DNA of 64,000 bases from JAVDCA01 sp963819385 (GCA_963819385.1 CAWFVV010000006.1:1364001-1428000); one strand, 5' to 3'. Positions 34,600 through 43,925 are shown, counted from the stretch's first letter. Program-made: numbers and translations. The notes: generated by a model not told the origin, from the sequence alone.

Positions 34600-35556
34600 A
34601 TGAAGCGCTTCGCCGATCTGAGCGAACAGGAGGTCCTCGCCCTCGCGATCACCAACGAGGAGGAGGATTCGCGCATCTACAACGGCTTCGCGGACGGCCT
34701 GCGCGCGCAGTATCCGAGTTCGGCAAATATGTTCGACGCGATGGCGCAGGAGGAGGTCCGGCATCGCGCCATGCTGTACGACCTCTATCGCGAAAAGTTC
34801 GGAGAATATCTGCCGCTGATCCGGCGTCAGGACGTGAAGGGCTTCGTGCGCCACCGGCCGCTGTGGCTGGTGCGCCCGCTCGGCCTCGACGAGGTGCGCA
34901 AATACGCGGCCGCGATGGAGTTCGAGACCGCGCGCTTCTACCGCAAGGCCGCCGAGCAGGCGCGCGACGCCTCGGTGCGCGAGCTCCTGGTGAAGCTCGC
35001 CGAGGCCGAGGACAAGCACGAGCACATCGCCGAGGAGCTGGGCGAGAAGATCCTGACGCCGCGCGCGCGCGCCAGCGAGGACGAGACCGCGCGGCGCATG
35101 TTCGTGCTGCAATACGTGCAGCCGGGCCTCGCTGGCCTGATGGACGGCTCGGTATCGACGCTGGCGCCGCTGTTCGCGGCCGCCTTCGCGACGCATCAGA
35201 CGTGGCCGACCTTCCTGGTCGGCCTCGCGGCCGCGATCGGCGCCGGCATCTCGATGGGCTTTGCCGAGGCGCTCTCCGACGACGGCTCGCTCACGGGGCG
35301 CGGCTCGCCGGTGCTGCGCGGCGGCGTCTGCGGAACGATGACGGCGCTCGGCGGGCTCGGCCACACCCTGCCCTATCTCATCCCGCACTTCCTCACCGCG
35401 ACCATAGCGGCCTTCGTGATCGTCGCGATCGAGCTCGCGATCATCTCGTATATCCGCTTCCGCTACATGGACACGCCGTTCCTGCAGGCCGCCTTCCAGG
35501 TGGTGGTCGGCGGCGTGCTGGTGTTCGCGGCGGGAATCCTGATCGGCAGCTCTTAG
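34600..35556 (+). CDS. mbfA: Membrane-bound ferritin-like iron exporter MbfA
   Basis: A 318-residue protein with an N-terminal ferritin-like diiron domain (about 1-165) and a C-terminal VIT1/CCC1-like membrane domain (about 175-318, five helices). Diiron ligands are expected in ITNEEEDSRIY, EEVRH, EFETARFY and EAEDKHEH. In Bradyrhizobium and Agrobacterium this protein exports iron and protects against iron and peroxide stress under control of Irr. I did not find a clear Irr box by eye upstream. Confidence 0.92.
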   Translation: MKRFADLSEQEVLALAITNEEEDSRIYNGFADGLRAQYPSSANMFDAMAQEEVRHRAMLYDLYREKFGEYLPLIRRQDVKGFVRHRPLWLVRPLGLDEVRKYAAAMEFETARFYRKAAEQARDASVRELLVKLAEAEDKHEHIAEELGEKILTPRARASEDETARRMFVLQYVQPGLAGLMDGSVSTLAPLFAAAFATHQTWPTFLVGLAAAIGAGISMGFAEALSDDGSLTGRGSPVLRGGVCGTMTALGGLGHTLPYLIPHFLTATIAAFVIVAIELAIISYIRFRYMDTPFLQAAFQVVVGGVLVFAAGILIGSS

Positions 35557-35640
35557 ATGCGAATAGCGAATAGCGAATGGAAAGAAGCACTATTCGCTAC
35601 TCGCTATTCGCCACTCCCATTTGCTAATCGCCATTGGCCA
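35556..35640. repeat. GAATAG/GAATGG palindromic repeat, copy 2
   Basis: GCGAATAGCGAATAGCGAAT on the left and inverted ATTCGCTACTCGCTATTCGC on the right. It fills the gap between mbfA and the metallophosphoesterase gene, starting at the mbfA stop and ending at the next start codon. Confidence 0.8.
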
Positions 35641-36536
35641 TGTTCACCCTCGCGCATCTCTCCGACCCGCATCTTCCGCCGATGCCGCGGCCGCGCCTCG
35701 CCGAGCTCGCCAACAAGCGCGTGCTCGGCTACCTGCATTGGCAAAAGAGCCGTCGCAAGATTCACCGTGCCGAGCAGGTCGATCTGCTGGTGCGCGATCT
35801 CAAGGCGCAGGCGCCCGACCACATCGCGGTCACGGGCGACCTGGTCAATATCGGACTATTGGCGGAATTCGCCCCCGCGCGCGCCTGGCTGCATTCGCTC
35901 GGGGCGCCGCATGACGTGACGCTGGTGCCCGGCAATCACGACGCCTATTTGCGTCAGTCGCACGCCGCGCACGCGGCCCATTGGCACGAATTCATGCGCG
36001 ACGATGCGGCGAATTCCGCCGACCTGCGCTTTCCGTTCGTGCGCCGACGCGGGCCGCTTGCGCTGATCGGCCTCTCGAGCGCGATCCCGACCGCGCCGCT
36101 GCTCGCGACCGGCCGGCTCGGCGCGGAGCAGATCGCCCGCCTCGAGGAGCTGCTCGCGGGCCTGTCGGATTGCTGCCGCGTGGTGCTGATCCATCATCCG
36201 CCCGGCCGCTCGCGTAGCGGCCGGCTGCGGCGCCTGACCGACGCGGCCGCGCTGCGCGCCGCGCTCACGCGGCGTGGCGCCGAGCTGGTGCTGCACGGCC
36301 ACGACCACGTCCAGGCGCTCGACTGGCTTGCCGGGCCGGACGGCCCGGTGCCGGCGCTCGGCGTGCCGTCCGCCTCGGCCGCGACCCTCGGCGGGCGTCA
36401 TGTCGAGCCCGCCGCGTACAATCTCTATCGGATCGCGGGCAGCCCGGGCGCCTGGCGCCGCGAGGTGGTGACGCGGGGCTTTCGCGGCGGCACGGACGGC
36501 GTCGTCGAGCTCGCGCGGCGCGAGCTCAATCGTTGA
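35640..36536 (+). CDS. Calcineurin-like metallophosphoesterase
   Basis: A 298-residue dimetal phosphoesterase with the full motif series: LSDPHL (D-x-H), VTGDLVN, VPGNHD, LIHHPPG and LHGHDH. This set is shared with cAMP phosphodiesterase/CpdA-like enzymes, but the substrate is not defined by sequence. The ATG at 35640 follows a palindromic repeat. The 3' end overlaps the converging gene by 11 bp. Confidence 0.9.
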   Translation: MFTLAHLSDPHLPPMPRPRLAELANKRVLGYLHWQKSRRKIHRAEQVDLLVRDLKAQAPDHIAVTGDLVNIGLLAEFAPARAWLHSLGAPHDVTLVPGNHDAYLRQSHAAHAAHWHEFMRDDAANSADLRFPFVRRRGPLALIGLSSAIPTAPLLATGRLGAEQIARLEELLAGLSDCCRVVLIHHPPGRSRSGRLRRLTDAAALRAALTRRGAELVLHGHDHVQALDWLAGPDGPVPALGVPSASAATLGGRHVEPAAYNLYRIAGSPGAWRREVVTRGFRGGTDGVVELARRELNR

Positions 36537-37104
36537 GCTGCATCACGATCAGCGCGATGGTGCCGACCACGGCCGCAATGCCGAGCAGCAGCCCGTACAC
36601 GAAGGCGCGGAACGCGCGCCAGCGTGCGCGCCGGCGCGAGCGGGCGTCGCGCGGCGGATCGAGCAGCAGCGGCCGGTTATCGCCCGCGAGCGCGCGATCG
36701 CGTTCGATGATGCGGCGGGCGACATATTTGGTCACCGCATCGACGATCTCGCTGACCTCCGCCAACTCGGCCAGGATCGTCCGGCCGTAGCGGCTGTCCT
36801 GCACGAAACGATAGGTGCGCTTGTCGCGCCCCATGTCGACATGCGCGATCACGTCAACCCATAGCCGCGGCGGGTCGCCGCGCGCGACCCCGCGGTCGAA
36901 CATCTCCATGCTGTCGGGGATTTCCCCAAACAGCGGATCGAGCGCCTCGTTGAGAATTTCGAGCCGCGCTATCTCGGCGTCGCGCAGATCGACGATGACG
37001 CCGGTGCGCTCGGCCGACTCGATCCGCGCCTGGCGCAATGCATCGCGCAGCGGCGACTTCGCGTCCGGCTTGGGCGCCGTCGCCTGCTTCTTACGTCCCC
37101 ACAT
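36526..37104 (-). CDS. Conserved hypothetical membrane-anchored protein
   Basis: I do not recognise a named family. The 192-residue product starts with a basic MWGRKK stretch and has a soluble charged middle (RTGVIVDLRDAEIARLEILN; DVIAHVDMGRDKRTYRF), a basic RRRARWRAF segment and one C-terminal membrane helix (about 168-190). A tail anchor with the bulk in the cytoplasm is likely. It converges with and overlaps the phosphoesterase gene. Confidence 0.75.
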   Translation of the reverse strand: MWGRKKQATAPKPDAKSPLRDALRQARIESAERTGVIVDLRDAEIARLEILNEALDPLFGEIPDSMEMFDRGVARGDPPRLWVDVIAHVDMGRDKRTYRFVQDSRYGRTILAELAEVSEIVDAVTKYVARRIIERDRALAGDNRPLLLDPPRDARSRRRARWRAFRAFVYGLLLGIAAVVGTIALIVMQLND

Positions 37105-37663
37105 CGCACACCCCGTCCGGCCGCTGCGCACATCCTGTGCCGACCGATGAGTGTCACAATACTACAGAGTGTGGGATGTCCAACAGGCAGCCGGATTATG
37201 CGGGCGCATGTTCCGGCACAGTCGGGACCGGTTCGCCGACAAGAACATGCGCAAAAATGAGGCTCACTTCATCCACAACCACGGCGTCCACGCGGCCGGC
37301 TTCCAGCGTTTGCTCGGACGCTCCCTCACGGGCTCCTTCGCGTCGCCGCGCGATGCAGGACGGCGGCGCTTGAGCAGCGTGTGGAAGAAGGAAAACTCGG
37401 AGAAGTCGGGAAACCGCTCCGATCGAGCCCAGACGAAGCGTTTTTGTGGCGTGGTCAACATGGCGCCGCTCCACGTTCGGGCCGATCCGCCCAAGCAAGG
37501 ACGACCCGAGGCGGACACCATGATGGCGCGCAGGATTTAACGCCAACTCAACGTCGACGGTCGAATGCGAGCGGTCGACGGTATCATGATCCGCCCCATT
37601 TGCATGCCGGGCCGCAAGCGTGCTGACTGGAGGCGCACCGATTCGCCCCATGATTCGCAGCTG
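37105..37663. other. 559-bp intergenic region without a supported gene
   Basis: It lies between two divergent genes. Both strands hold open frames of 85-130 codons (for example minus strand 37264-37521), but none has a convincing start, ribosome site or recognisable family. Part may be a relic or a promoter-bearing spacer for the helicase gene. Confidence 0.5.
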
Positions 37664-39736
37664 ATGCCGCCGACCGATCCGACCGAAGCGACCGGCCCAT
37701 CCTGGCTCGCCGGGCTCAATACCGAGCAGCGGCGCGCGGTCGAGCATGACGGCGCGCTGCCGCTGCTCATCATCGCGGGCGCGGGCTCGGGCAAGACCAA
37801 CACGCTCGCGCACCGGGTCGTGCACATGATCGCGCGCGGCGCCGACCCGCGCCGCATTTTGCTTTTGACCTTCTCGCGCCGCGCCGCCGCCGAGATGACG
37901 CGCCGGGTCGAGCGCATCACGGCGCAGGCCCTGCACGCGCGCGCCGGCGTGGCGCCGGGCGGGCTCGCCTGGTCGGGCACATTCCATGCGATCGGCGCGC
38001 GGCTCCTGCGCGAATACGCGCCGGCGATCGGGCTCGACCGCGCCTTCACGATCCACGACCGCGAGGATTCGGCCGACCTCCTCAACCTGATCCGCCACGA
38101 CCTCGGCTTCTCCAAGACCGACCGGCGCTTTCCCGCCAAGAACACCTGCCTTTCCATCTATTCGCGCGCCGTCAACGCCGAATGCCCGCTCGAAGACGTG
38201 CTCGGCGCGTCGTTCCCCTGGTGCGGCGGCTGGGAGGACGAGCTGCGCGCGCTGTTCGCCGCCTATGTCGAGGCGAAGCAGCGTCAGCACGTGCTCGACT
38301 ACGACGACCTGCTGCTCTACTGGGCGCACATGATGGCGGAGCCCGCGATCGCCGAGGAGATCGCGGCGCGCTTCGATCACGTGCTGGTCGACGAATATCA
38401 GGACACCAACCGGCTGCAGGCCTCGGTCCTGCTCGCGCTGCGGCCGAAGGGCGACGGCGTCACGGTCGTCGGCGACGACGCGCAGTCGATCTACTCGTTC
38501 CGCGCCGCGACGGTGCGCAACATTCTCGACTTTCCGCATCAGTTCGCGCCGCCCGCCGAGATCGTCACGCTCACCCGCAACTACCGCTCGACCCAGCCGA
38601 TCCTCGCCGCCGCCAATGCGGTGATCGAGCTCGCGAGCGAGCGCTTCACCAAGAACCTGTGGTCGGACCGCGCGTCGGCAGAGCTGCCCGCGCTGGTGAG
38701 CTTGCGCGACGAGACCGAGCAGGCGCGTTACGTGGTCGAGCAGGTGCTGGAGCAGCGCGAGGCCGGCCTCGCGCTCAAGGCGCAGGCCGTGCTGTTTCGC
38801 GCCTCGCACCACAGTGCCTCGCTCGAGATCGAGCTCGCGCGCCGCAACATCCCGTTCGTGAAGTTCGGCGGCCTGCGCTTTCTCGAAGCCGCCCACGTCA
38901 AGGACGTGGTCGCGTTCCTGCGCTGGGTGGAGAACCCGCGCGACCGCGTCGCGGGTTTTCGCGTCATTCACCTCCTGCCTGGCGCAGGGCCAGCGACTGC
39001 CGCCAAGCTGCTCGATCGCATCGCCGAGAACGCCGATCCGCTCGCCGCAATTGCCGGCTTCAAGCCGCCCGCCGCTTCCGCGGCGGACTGGCCCGAATTC
39101 CTGCGAACCTTCGAGCTGGCGCGCAGCAAGTCGGCCGGCTGGCCGGCAGAACTCGACCTCATCCGCGGCTGGTACACGCCGCACCTCAACCGCATCTACG
39201 AGGATGCGGTGATGCGCGAGCAGGACCTCAAGCAGCTCACCCAGATCGCCGCGACGTTCCCGAGCCGCGAGCGCTTCCTCACCGAGCTCACCCTCGATCC
39301 GCCCAACGCCACCAGCGACGAGGCCGGCACGCCGCTCCTCGACGAGGATTTCCTCATCCTCTCGACCATTCACTCGGCCAAGGGCCAGGAATGGAAGTCT
39401 GTCTTCGTGCTCAACTGCGTCGACGGCTGCATTCCGTCCGACCTCGCGACCGGCGCCGAGCACGAGATCGAGGAGGAGCGCCGCCTGCTCTACGTCGCGA
39501 TGACCCGCGCCAAGGATCACCTGCATCTCGTCGTGCCGCAGCGCTTCTACGTCCAGCAGCAGCGCCAGAACGCCGACCGGCACATGTACGCGACGGTGAC
39601 GCGTTTCATCCCGGCGGCGATCCGCCATCATTTCGCGAGCCGCGCCTGGCCCGTCGCGCGGCCCGCCGGGACGCCGACCGCGCCGGCCCGCGCGCCGGTC
39701 GATATAGGCGCGCGGCTTCGCCGCATGTGGCGGTGA
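37664..39736 (+). CDS. UvrD/Rep-family ATP-dependent DNA helicase
   Basis: A 690-residue superfamily 1A 3'-5' helicase. Motifs in order: Q-motif LNTEQRRAVE, Walker A AGAGSGKTNT, Ia LTFSRRAAAEM, Walker B LVDEYQDTN, III VVGDDAQSIYSFR, IV LTRNYRST, V STIHSAKGQEW and VI LLYVAMTRAK. It resembles the shorter UvrD paralogs of Rhizobiales rather than full-length UvrD or PcrA. The start at 37664 precedes the conserved N-terminus; ATG codons further upstream in the same frame are possible. Confidence 0.92.
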   Translation: MPPTDPTEATGPSWLAGLNTEQRRAVEHDGALPLLIIAGAGSGKTNTLAHRVVHMIARGADPRRILLLTFSRRAAAEMTRRVERITAQALHARAGVAPGGLAWSGTFHAIGARLLREYAPAIGLDRAFTIHDREDSADLLNLIRHDLGFSKTDRRFPAKNTCLSIYSRAVNAECPLEDVLGASFPWCGGWEDELRALFAAYVEAKQRQHVLDYDDLLLYWAHMMAEPAIAEEIAARFDHVLVDEYQDTNRLQASVLLALRPKGDGVTVVGDDAQSIYSFRAATVRNILDFPHQFAPPAEIVTLTRNYRSTQPILAAANAVIELASERFTKNLWSDRASAELPALVSLRDETEQARYVVEQVLEQREAGLALKAQAVLFRASHHSASLEIELARRNIPFVKFGGLRFLEAAHVKDVVAFLRWVENPRDRVAGFRVIHLLPGAGPATAAKLLDRIAENADPLAAIAGFKPPAASAADWPEFLRTFELARSKSAGWPAELDLIRGWYTPHLNRIYEDAVMREQDLKQLTQIAATFPSRERFLTELTLDPPNATSDEAGTPLLDEDFLILSTIHSAKGQEWKSVFVLNCVDGCIPSDLATGAEHEIEEERRLLYVAMTRAKDHLHLVVPQRFYVQQQRQNADRHMYATVTRFIPAAIRHHFASRAWPVARPAGTPTAPARAPVDIGARLRRMWR

Positions 39737-39762
39737 ATTCCTTGAACTCGGTACTGCGCCTG

Positions 39763-39897
39763 CTCTCCCTCTCCCCGTTCTTACGGGGAGAGGGTTGGGG
39801 TGAGGGGCGCTGAATCGCCGCGAACACGTCAGGCGTAAGGACTCGCTGAAGCGCCCCCTCACCCCGACCCTCACCCCGCACGCGGGGAGAGGGAGCG
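39763..39897. repeat. CCCTCTCCCC repeat, copy 2
   Basis: Two hairpins, CCCTCTCCCCG-TTCTTA-CGGGGAGAGGG and CCTCACCCCG-with-CGGGGAGAGGG, around a GGGTGAGGGGCGCTGAA spacer with its complement. It lies between converging genes. Confidence 0.8.
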
Positions 39898-39953
39898 CGA
39901 GTTCACTGCTCACCTCACCTGCAATCGCCCCTGCAAGAGAAGATAAGGCCGCG

Positions 39954-40370
39954 TCAATTCAATCGGTTCGACGGCGGAACCTCTTCTTCTTCCTCGTCGC
40001 CCAGCGCGATCGGGCTCGCCTGATGATGCACCATGCGCCATTCACCGCCGACGCGCCGATAGAAATTGGTCGCTGCGAGCGCCGCGCCCTCGACGATCTC
40101 GATGCACAGCACCCGACCCTCGTCGCCCGTCACGATCGCGATCTCGTCCTGATGCACGATGCGCACGCGGCTCGGCGCCGACAGGATGCCGCGATAGGAT
40201 TCGATCACGTCGTCACGTCCGACCAAAGGCGGCCAACCCGGATGCACGCAGGAGACACCGTCCTCGGCCCACACGCGCGACATCGCGGCGACATCGCCGG
40301 TCGCAAACGCCTGGTAATAGGCCGTGTTGACGGCCAGGAGCGCGTCGTTGATCGCATCGTCGTCGGACAT
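39954..40370 (-). CDS. SnoaL/NTF2-like protein
   Basis: A 138-residue protein of the NTF2-like cone fold: an N-terminal helix pair (NTAYYQAFATGDVAAMSRVW), WAEDGVSCVHPGWPPLVG, and the strand FYRRVGGEWRMVHHQASP. It ends with an acidic EEEEE tail. Members bind or transform small ligands, and the function is unknown. It lies downstream of the SDR gene on the same strand. Confidence 0.85.
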   Translation of the reverse strand: MSDDDAINDALLAVNTAYYQAFATGDVAAMSRVWAEDGVSCVHPGWPPLVGRDDVIESYRGILSAPSRVRIVHQDEIAIVTGDEGRVLCIEIVEGAALAATNFYRRVGGEWRMVHHQASPIALGDEEEEEVPPSNRLN

Positions 40371-40388
40371 TGTTGCTTTGACGCCTGG

Positions 40389-41132
40389 TTAGACGCACCG
40401 CCCGCCATCGACCTCGACGATGTTGCCGGTGACGAAGGCAGCCTCGTCGGAGGCGAGAAAGAGCGCGACGTTGGTGATGTCCTGCGGCCGCGCCAGGCGG
40501 CCGAGCGGCACGGTCGCCTCGAATTTCTCCCGCTGGCCAGGCGCGGGACCGAGGAAGGTCGGCAGCAGCGGCGTCTCGGTCGCGACCGGCGCGATCGCGC
40601 AGACGCGGATCTTGTCGGGCGCAAGCTCGACCGCGAGCGTCTTGGTGAGGTTGTGCACCGCGCCCTTGGTCGCGTTGTAGGCCGAGAGGCCCGGCCGCGG
40701 CCGCAGACCCGCGGTCGAGCCGATATTGATCATCACGCCGCCGCCCTGGCGGCGAAACACCGGCACCATCGCCTGGCTGAACAGGAAGAGACCCTTCACG
40801 TTGACGGCGAAGACGCGGTCGAACTCCGCCTCGCTGATCTCGGTCACCGGCTTGTTGACGTGAGCAACGCCCGCATTGTTCACCAGGATGTCGACACGGT
40901 CGTAGGCCGCGAGCGTCGAGCGGATCGCGGCGTCGATCTCGGCCGATTTCGCCACGTCGCAGCCGAGCGCCAGCGCCGTGTTGCCGATGCCGCGCGCGAC
41001 CTTCTTCGCCGCATCCGCATCGATGTCGAGCACGGCGACGCGCGCGCCCTCGCGCGCAAAGGTCTCGGCCATGTGGGCGCCCATGCCGGAGCCGGCGCCG
41101 GTGACGATCGCGACCTTGTCGGCAAGACGCAT
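40389..41132 (-). CDS. Short-chain dehydrogenase/reductase
   Basis: A 247-residue classical SDR. The nucleotide loop TGAGSGMG is at 11-18, then VLDIDADAA (Asp after beta-2, favouring NAD), NNAGVAH, the catalytic Ser in INIGSTAGL, YNATK, and the C-terminal VTGNIVEVDGG. The substrate cannot be predicted. It is probably co-transcribed with the hydroxypyruvate isomerase-like gene upstream, although a repeat separates them. Confidence 0.9.
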   Translation of the reverse strand: MRLADKVAIVTGAGSGMGAHMAETFAREGARVAVLDIDADAAKKVARGIGNTALALGCDVAKSAEIDAAIRSTLAAYDRVDILVNNAGVAHVNKPVTEISEAEFDRVFAVNVKGLFLFSQAMVPVFRRQGGGVMINIGSTAGLRPRPGLSAYNATKGAVHNLTKTLAVELAPDKIRVCAIAPVATETPLLPTFLGPAPGQREKFEATVPLGRLARPQDITNVALFLASDEAAFVTGNIVEVDGGRCV

Positions 41133-41216
41133 GGGGCGGACTCCGGGCGACCTCGAAAGCGCGCCGAGAAGATCACGTCAAGTCGCGATGTTCAATTGCC
41201 ATGGGTGCGTCGGATC

Positions 41217-41323
41217 GTAGCCCGGATGGAGCGCAGCGACATCCGGGAACGCCGTTTCCGGCATTTCGCGGAGTTCTCCTTGGGCTTGCCGAAGGCAAGA
41301 CCCGAGGGCTCATGCGGGCTACA
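41217..41323. repeat. TGTAGCCCGGATG repeat, copy 2
   Basis: Ends GTAGCCCGGATGGAGCGCAG and CATGCGGGCTACA. The inner part (CCTTGGGCTTGCCGAAGGCA) is shared with the copy at 51240-51365. Its right edge supplies the TAG stop of the hydroxypyruvate isomerase-like gene. Confidence 0.8.
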
Positions 41324-42101
41324 GCGCACCGAGGCCATATCGCTTCCCCCAGCCGAGACCGTCCTCGGTGCGCGCACGCGGCTTGTATTCGCAACCGACC
41401 CAACCCGCATAGCCGAGCCGGTCGAGCGCATCGAACACCACGGGGAAATTGACCTCGCCCTCGTCGGGCTCGGCGCGCGACGGCACCGCCGCGATCTGCA
41501 CGTGGCCGATCGCGGGCAGGAATTTCTCGAAACGCTTGAGCAGATCGCCGCAGATGATCTGCACGTGATAGAAATCGAACTGGATCTTGACGTTCGGCCG
41601 GCCGATCTGCGCGATCAGGTCGGCCGCCTGCTCGACGCGGCCGACGAAATAATCCGGACGGTCGCGCGGATTGAGCGGCTCGATCAGCAGCGTGATGTTC
41701 TTTTCCGCCGCCAGATCGGCGGCCCGCGTGTAGTTCGCGACGAAGGCGCGCTCCGCCGCCGGGCGCAGCTCGGGCGCGACCACGCCCGCCATGGTGTGGA
41801 TCGCCGTGCCGCCGATCGCGACCACGTAGTCGAGCGCCTTCTGGAAGACCTCGGCGAACTCGCGCTCGCGCCCCGGCACCGCGCCGAGCCCGGATTCGCC
41901 GCCGTTCGGCCGCGGCTGGGTATTGATGCCGAGCTGGGTGAGCCCGTGGCGCTGCAATTCGGCGCGCACATCCGTGGGCGCAAGGTCGTAGGGAAACTGC
42001 AGCTCGACCGCCTCGAAGCCGGCCGCTGCCGCGGCGCCGAAGCGCGCCATCATCGGCCGCTCGGTGAACATGTAGGCGAGATTGGCGGCGAAGCGCGGCA
42101 T
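41319..42101 (-). CDS. hyi: Hydroxypyruvate isomerase-like TIM-barrel protein
   Basis: A 260-residue xylose-isomerase-like TIM barrel that matches the hydroxypyruvate isomerase/OtnI group, which interconverts hydroxypyruvate and tartronate semialdehyde or related C3-C4 compounds. Typical blocks are ANLAYMFTERP at the start, FEAVELQFPYD, then LLIEPLNPRDRPDYF, the metal-site IQFDFYHVQI and GCEYKP near the end. The stop codon is part of the adjacent palindromic repeat. Confidence 0.87.
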   Translation of the reverse strand: MPRFAANLAYMFTERPMMARFGAAAAAGFEAVELQFPYDLAPTDVRAELQRHGLTQLGINTQPRPNGGESGLGAVPGREREFAEVFQKALDYVVAIGGTAIHTMAGVVAPELRPAAERAFVANYTRAADLAAEKNITLLIEPLNPRDRPDYFVGRVEQAADLIAQIGRPNVKIQFDFYHVQIICGDLLKRFEKFLPAIGHVQIAAVPSRAEPDEGEVNFPVVFDALDRLGYAGWVGCEYKPRARTEDGLGWGKRYGLGAL

Positions 42102-42174
42102 GGTCCCGTTGGTCCCCTCGGCCCTCACGATGTCCGGCGCCCTTGCGCGCGACGGACCTACGTATCGATGAGGG

Positions 42175-42305
42175 CGGGGGTGCCCGCAAGGCCTTCGGGC
42201 TTGGTCCGTCGGGTGGGCAAAGGCGCGAAGAGCCGTGCCCACCAACGGTGGGCGGTCGCGTGGGCACGGCGCGCAAGGCACGCCCTTGCCCACCCTGCGG
42301 GTCCC
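42175..42305. repeat. GTGGGCAAGG palindromic repeat
   Basis: GGGTGGGCAAAGGCGCGAAG on the left and GGCACGCCCTTGCCCACCCT on the right, with inner GCCCACC-AACG-GGTGGGC. It is a variant of the elements at 5965 and 63605. Confidence 0.7.
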
Positions 42306-42320
42306 GACGGCCCATAATAT

Positions 42321-42345
42321 ATTGATTTATTAATGATTTATCAAT
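42321..42345. promoter_or_regulatory. AT-rich palindrome in a divergent promoter region
   Basis: ATTGAT and ATCAAT arms flank a TTATTAATGATTT centre in otherwise very GC-rich DNA, between divergent genes. It could be an operator or promoter element. No regulator is identified. Confidence 0.4.
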
Positions 42346-42494
42346 AACGGGCACACGCCCATTATCCTGCCCACTAAATCAGTGGGACATTTTGTGGTTG
42401 ACCCCTCCAAGAAACAGCAGTCCGATGGCGTCCGATCCCGAGGATGACCTGAGCGACAAGAACTCGTGGCCGTCGGGATCGGCGAGGATCCGCG

Positions 42495-43925
42495 ATGAAC
42501 GCCCAACAGCTGCTGCAGGAAATCTCCGACTATTGCCGCCAGACCGGCTTGGCCGAGTCGACCTTCGGCCGGCGCGCCGTCAACGACGGCAAGCTCGCCA
42601 ACCGGCTGCGCAACGGCGGCCGCATCACCACCGACACGCTCGACCGCATCCGCGCCTTCATGGCCGACAACCGCACCGATCTCGCCGGACGTCCGGCGCT
42701 GATCCCCCGCAGCCCCGAGATCGCAACGCACTCGATGCCAGCCCTGCCCTCCGCCATGCCGGCACAACGCATCTCGATGCCCGCCAAACCTACCGAGGGC
42801 GATCCGCAGCGCAATTTCCGCTTCTTCGACAACCGGCAGAAATATCTGCTGTTCGTGAACACCTGCAGCGAGAAGTGGGTCGTCGCCCACCGCGTCTCGC
42901 TCGAGCTTGCCAACATCCATCCGCGCCCGCCGGCGGTGCGCGTGTTCGACGCCGGCGTCGGCGACGGCTCGGTGCTCACCCGCGTGATGCGGGCGATGCA
43001 CGACCGGTTTCCGACCATGCCGTTCTACGCGGTCGGCAAGGAGATCAGCCTCGAGGACATCCGCCTCACCTTGCAGAAGGTGGCGGATCGCTTCGTCGAG
43101 CATCCCGCGACCGCACTCGTGCTCACCAACCTCGCCTATGCGGACGCGCCCTGGCTGCACGTGAAGTCGATGTCGGCGGCGTCGAGCCTGGTGTGGCACG
43201 AGGTGGCGCTCACCGGCTCGAGCGCACACCAGTTCGAGCAGCAGATCATCGATCTCGAGCCGTTCCTCGCCGAGAACTGGAAGGCCGGCGTGAGCCCGAA
43301 GACCGGCAACCCGGTCTACGAGCGTCCCGTGGTGCTCGTGATCTACCGCCAGGACCACAAGTTCCTGCTCGACCCAATCATCCCGCGCCCGGGCGGCACG
43401 CAGGCGAGCTACGACCTCGTCATCGCGTCGCAGCCCTATCGCGCCCGCGCCTCGCTCGAGTTCAAGGCGAAGCGCGTCATCGCGCCGCTCGCGCGCGCGC
43501 TCGGGCCGGGCGGCCGGCTGATCGCGATCCACTCGCACGGCAACGATCCGGGCCACGAGATCATCCAGCAGGTATGGCCGGGCGACAATCCGTTCGTCCA
43601 CGACCGCCACCAGATCATGAAGGCCGTGAAGCAGGAGCTCGGTCCGTCCGGCCGCGAGCTCAACTTCAACGCCTACGCCGACAACCGCTCGCTCTTCCGC
43701 TACGACATGCACACCCTGCCCTCGGAGGTCTCCGAGTCGATCGGCACCTCGACCTTGTTCGCCGCTTGGAACGCCGCGATCTATGTCTCGCAGGTCGAGG
43801 ACGACCGGCTCGAGACCGTGCACGGCGCCCAGCGCTATCTCGACGCGACGCGCGAGGTGCTGCGCCGCCACGGCGGCCTGTGGTTCTGGGACGAGTTCTA
43901 CGTGATCTCGCGGCGGCGCGAATGA
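42495..43925 (+). CDS. Protein with HTH-like N-terminus and methyltransferase-like domain
   Basis: A 476-residue protein that I cannot name. Residues 1-60 (SDYCRQTGLAESTFGRRAVN, then GKLANRLRNGGRITTDTLDR) look like a helix-turn-helix DNA-binding or adaptor domain. After a Pro-rich linker, VRVFDAGVGDGSVLTRVMRA near 147-166 is a SAM-binding motif I of class I methyltransferases. PLARALGPGGRLIAIHSHGN near 338 fits the later strand of that fold. The stop overlaps the next gene (ATGA), so it works with the MetF-like protein. The methyl acceptor is unknown. Confidence 0.75.
   Translation: MNAQQLLQEISDYCRQTGLAESTFGRRAVNDGKLANRLRNGGRITTDTLDRIRAFMADNRTDLAGRPALIPRSPEIATHSMPALPSAMPAQRISMPAKPTEGDPQRNFRFFDNRQKYLLFVNTCSEKWVVAHRVSLELANIHPRPPAVRVFDAGVGDGSVLTRVMRAMHDRFPTMPFYAVGKEISLEDIRLTLQKVADRFVEHPATALVLTNLAYADAPWLHVKSMSAASSLVWHEVALTGSSAHQFEQQIIDLEPFLAENWKAGVSPKTGNPVYERPVVLVIYRQDHKFLLDPIIPRPGGTQASYDLVIASQPYRARASLEFKAKRVIAPLARALGPGGRLIAIHSHGNDPGHEIIQQVWPGDNPFVHDRHQIMKAVKQELGPSGRELNFNAYADNRSLFRYDMHTLPSEVSESIGTSTLFAAWNAAIYVSQVEDDRLETVHGAQRYLDATREVLRRHGGLWFWDEFYVISRRRE

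Larger units (their letters stand above)
42102..42494. other. Divergent intergenic region with repeat and AT-rich palindrome
   Basis: This 393-bp gap holds a GTGGGCAAGG-type palindromic repeat (about 42175-42305) and, just after it, an AT-rich palindrome (42321-42345). No gene is supported between 42346 and 42494. Confidence 0.6.

Noticed and set aside
37151..37540. A 129-codon plus-strand frame in the gap before the helicase gene
   Set aside because: It has no ribosome site, no recognisable motif and unlikely composition; a minus-strand frame of similar length overlaps it. Neither is supported.
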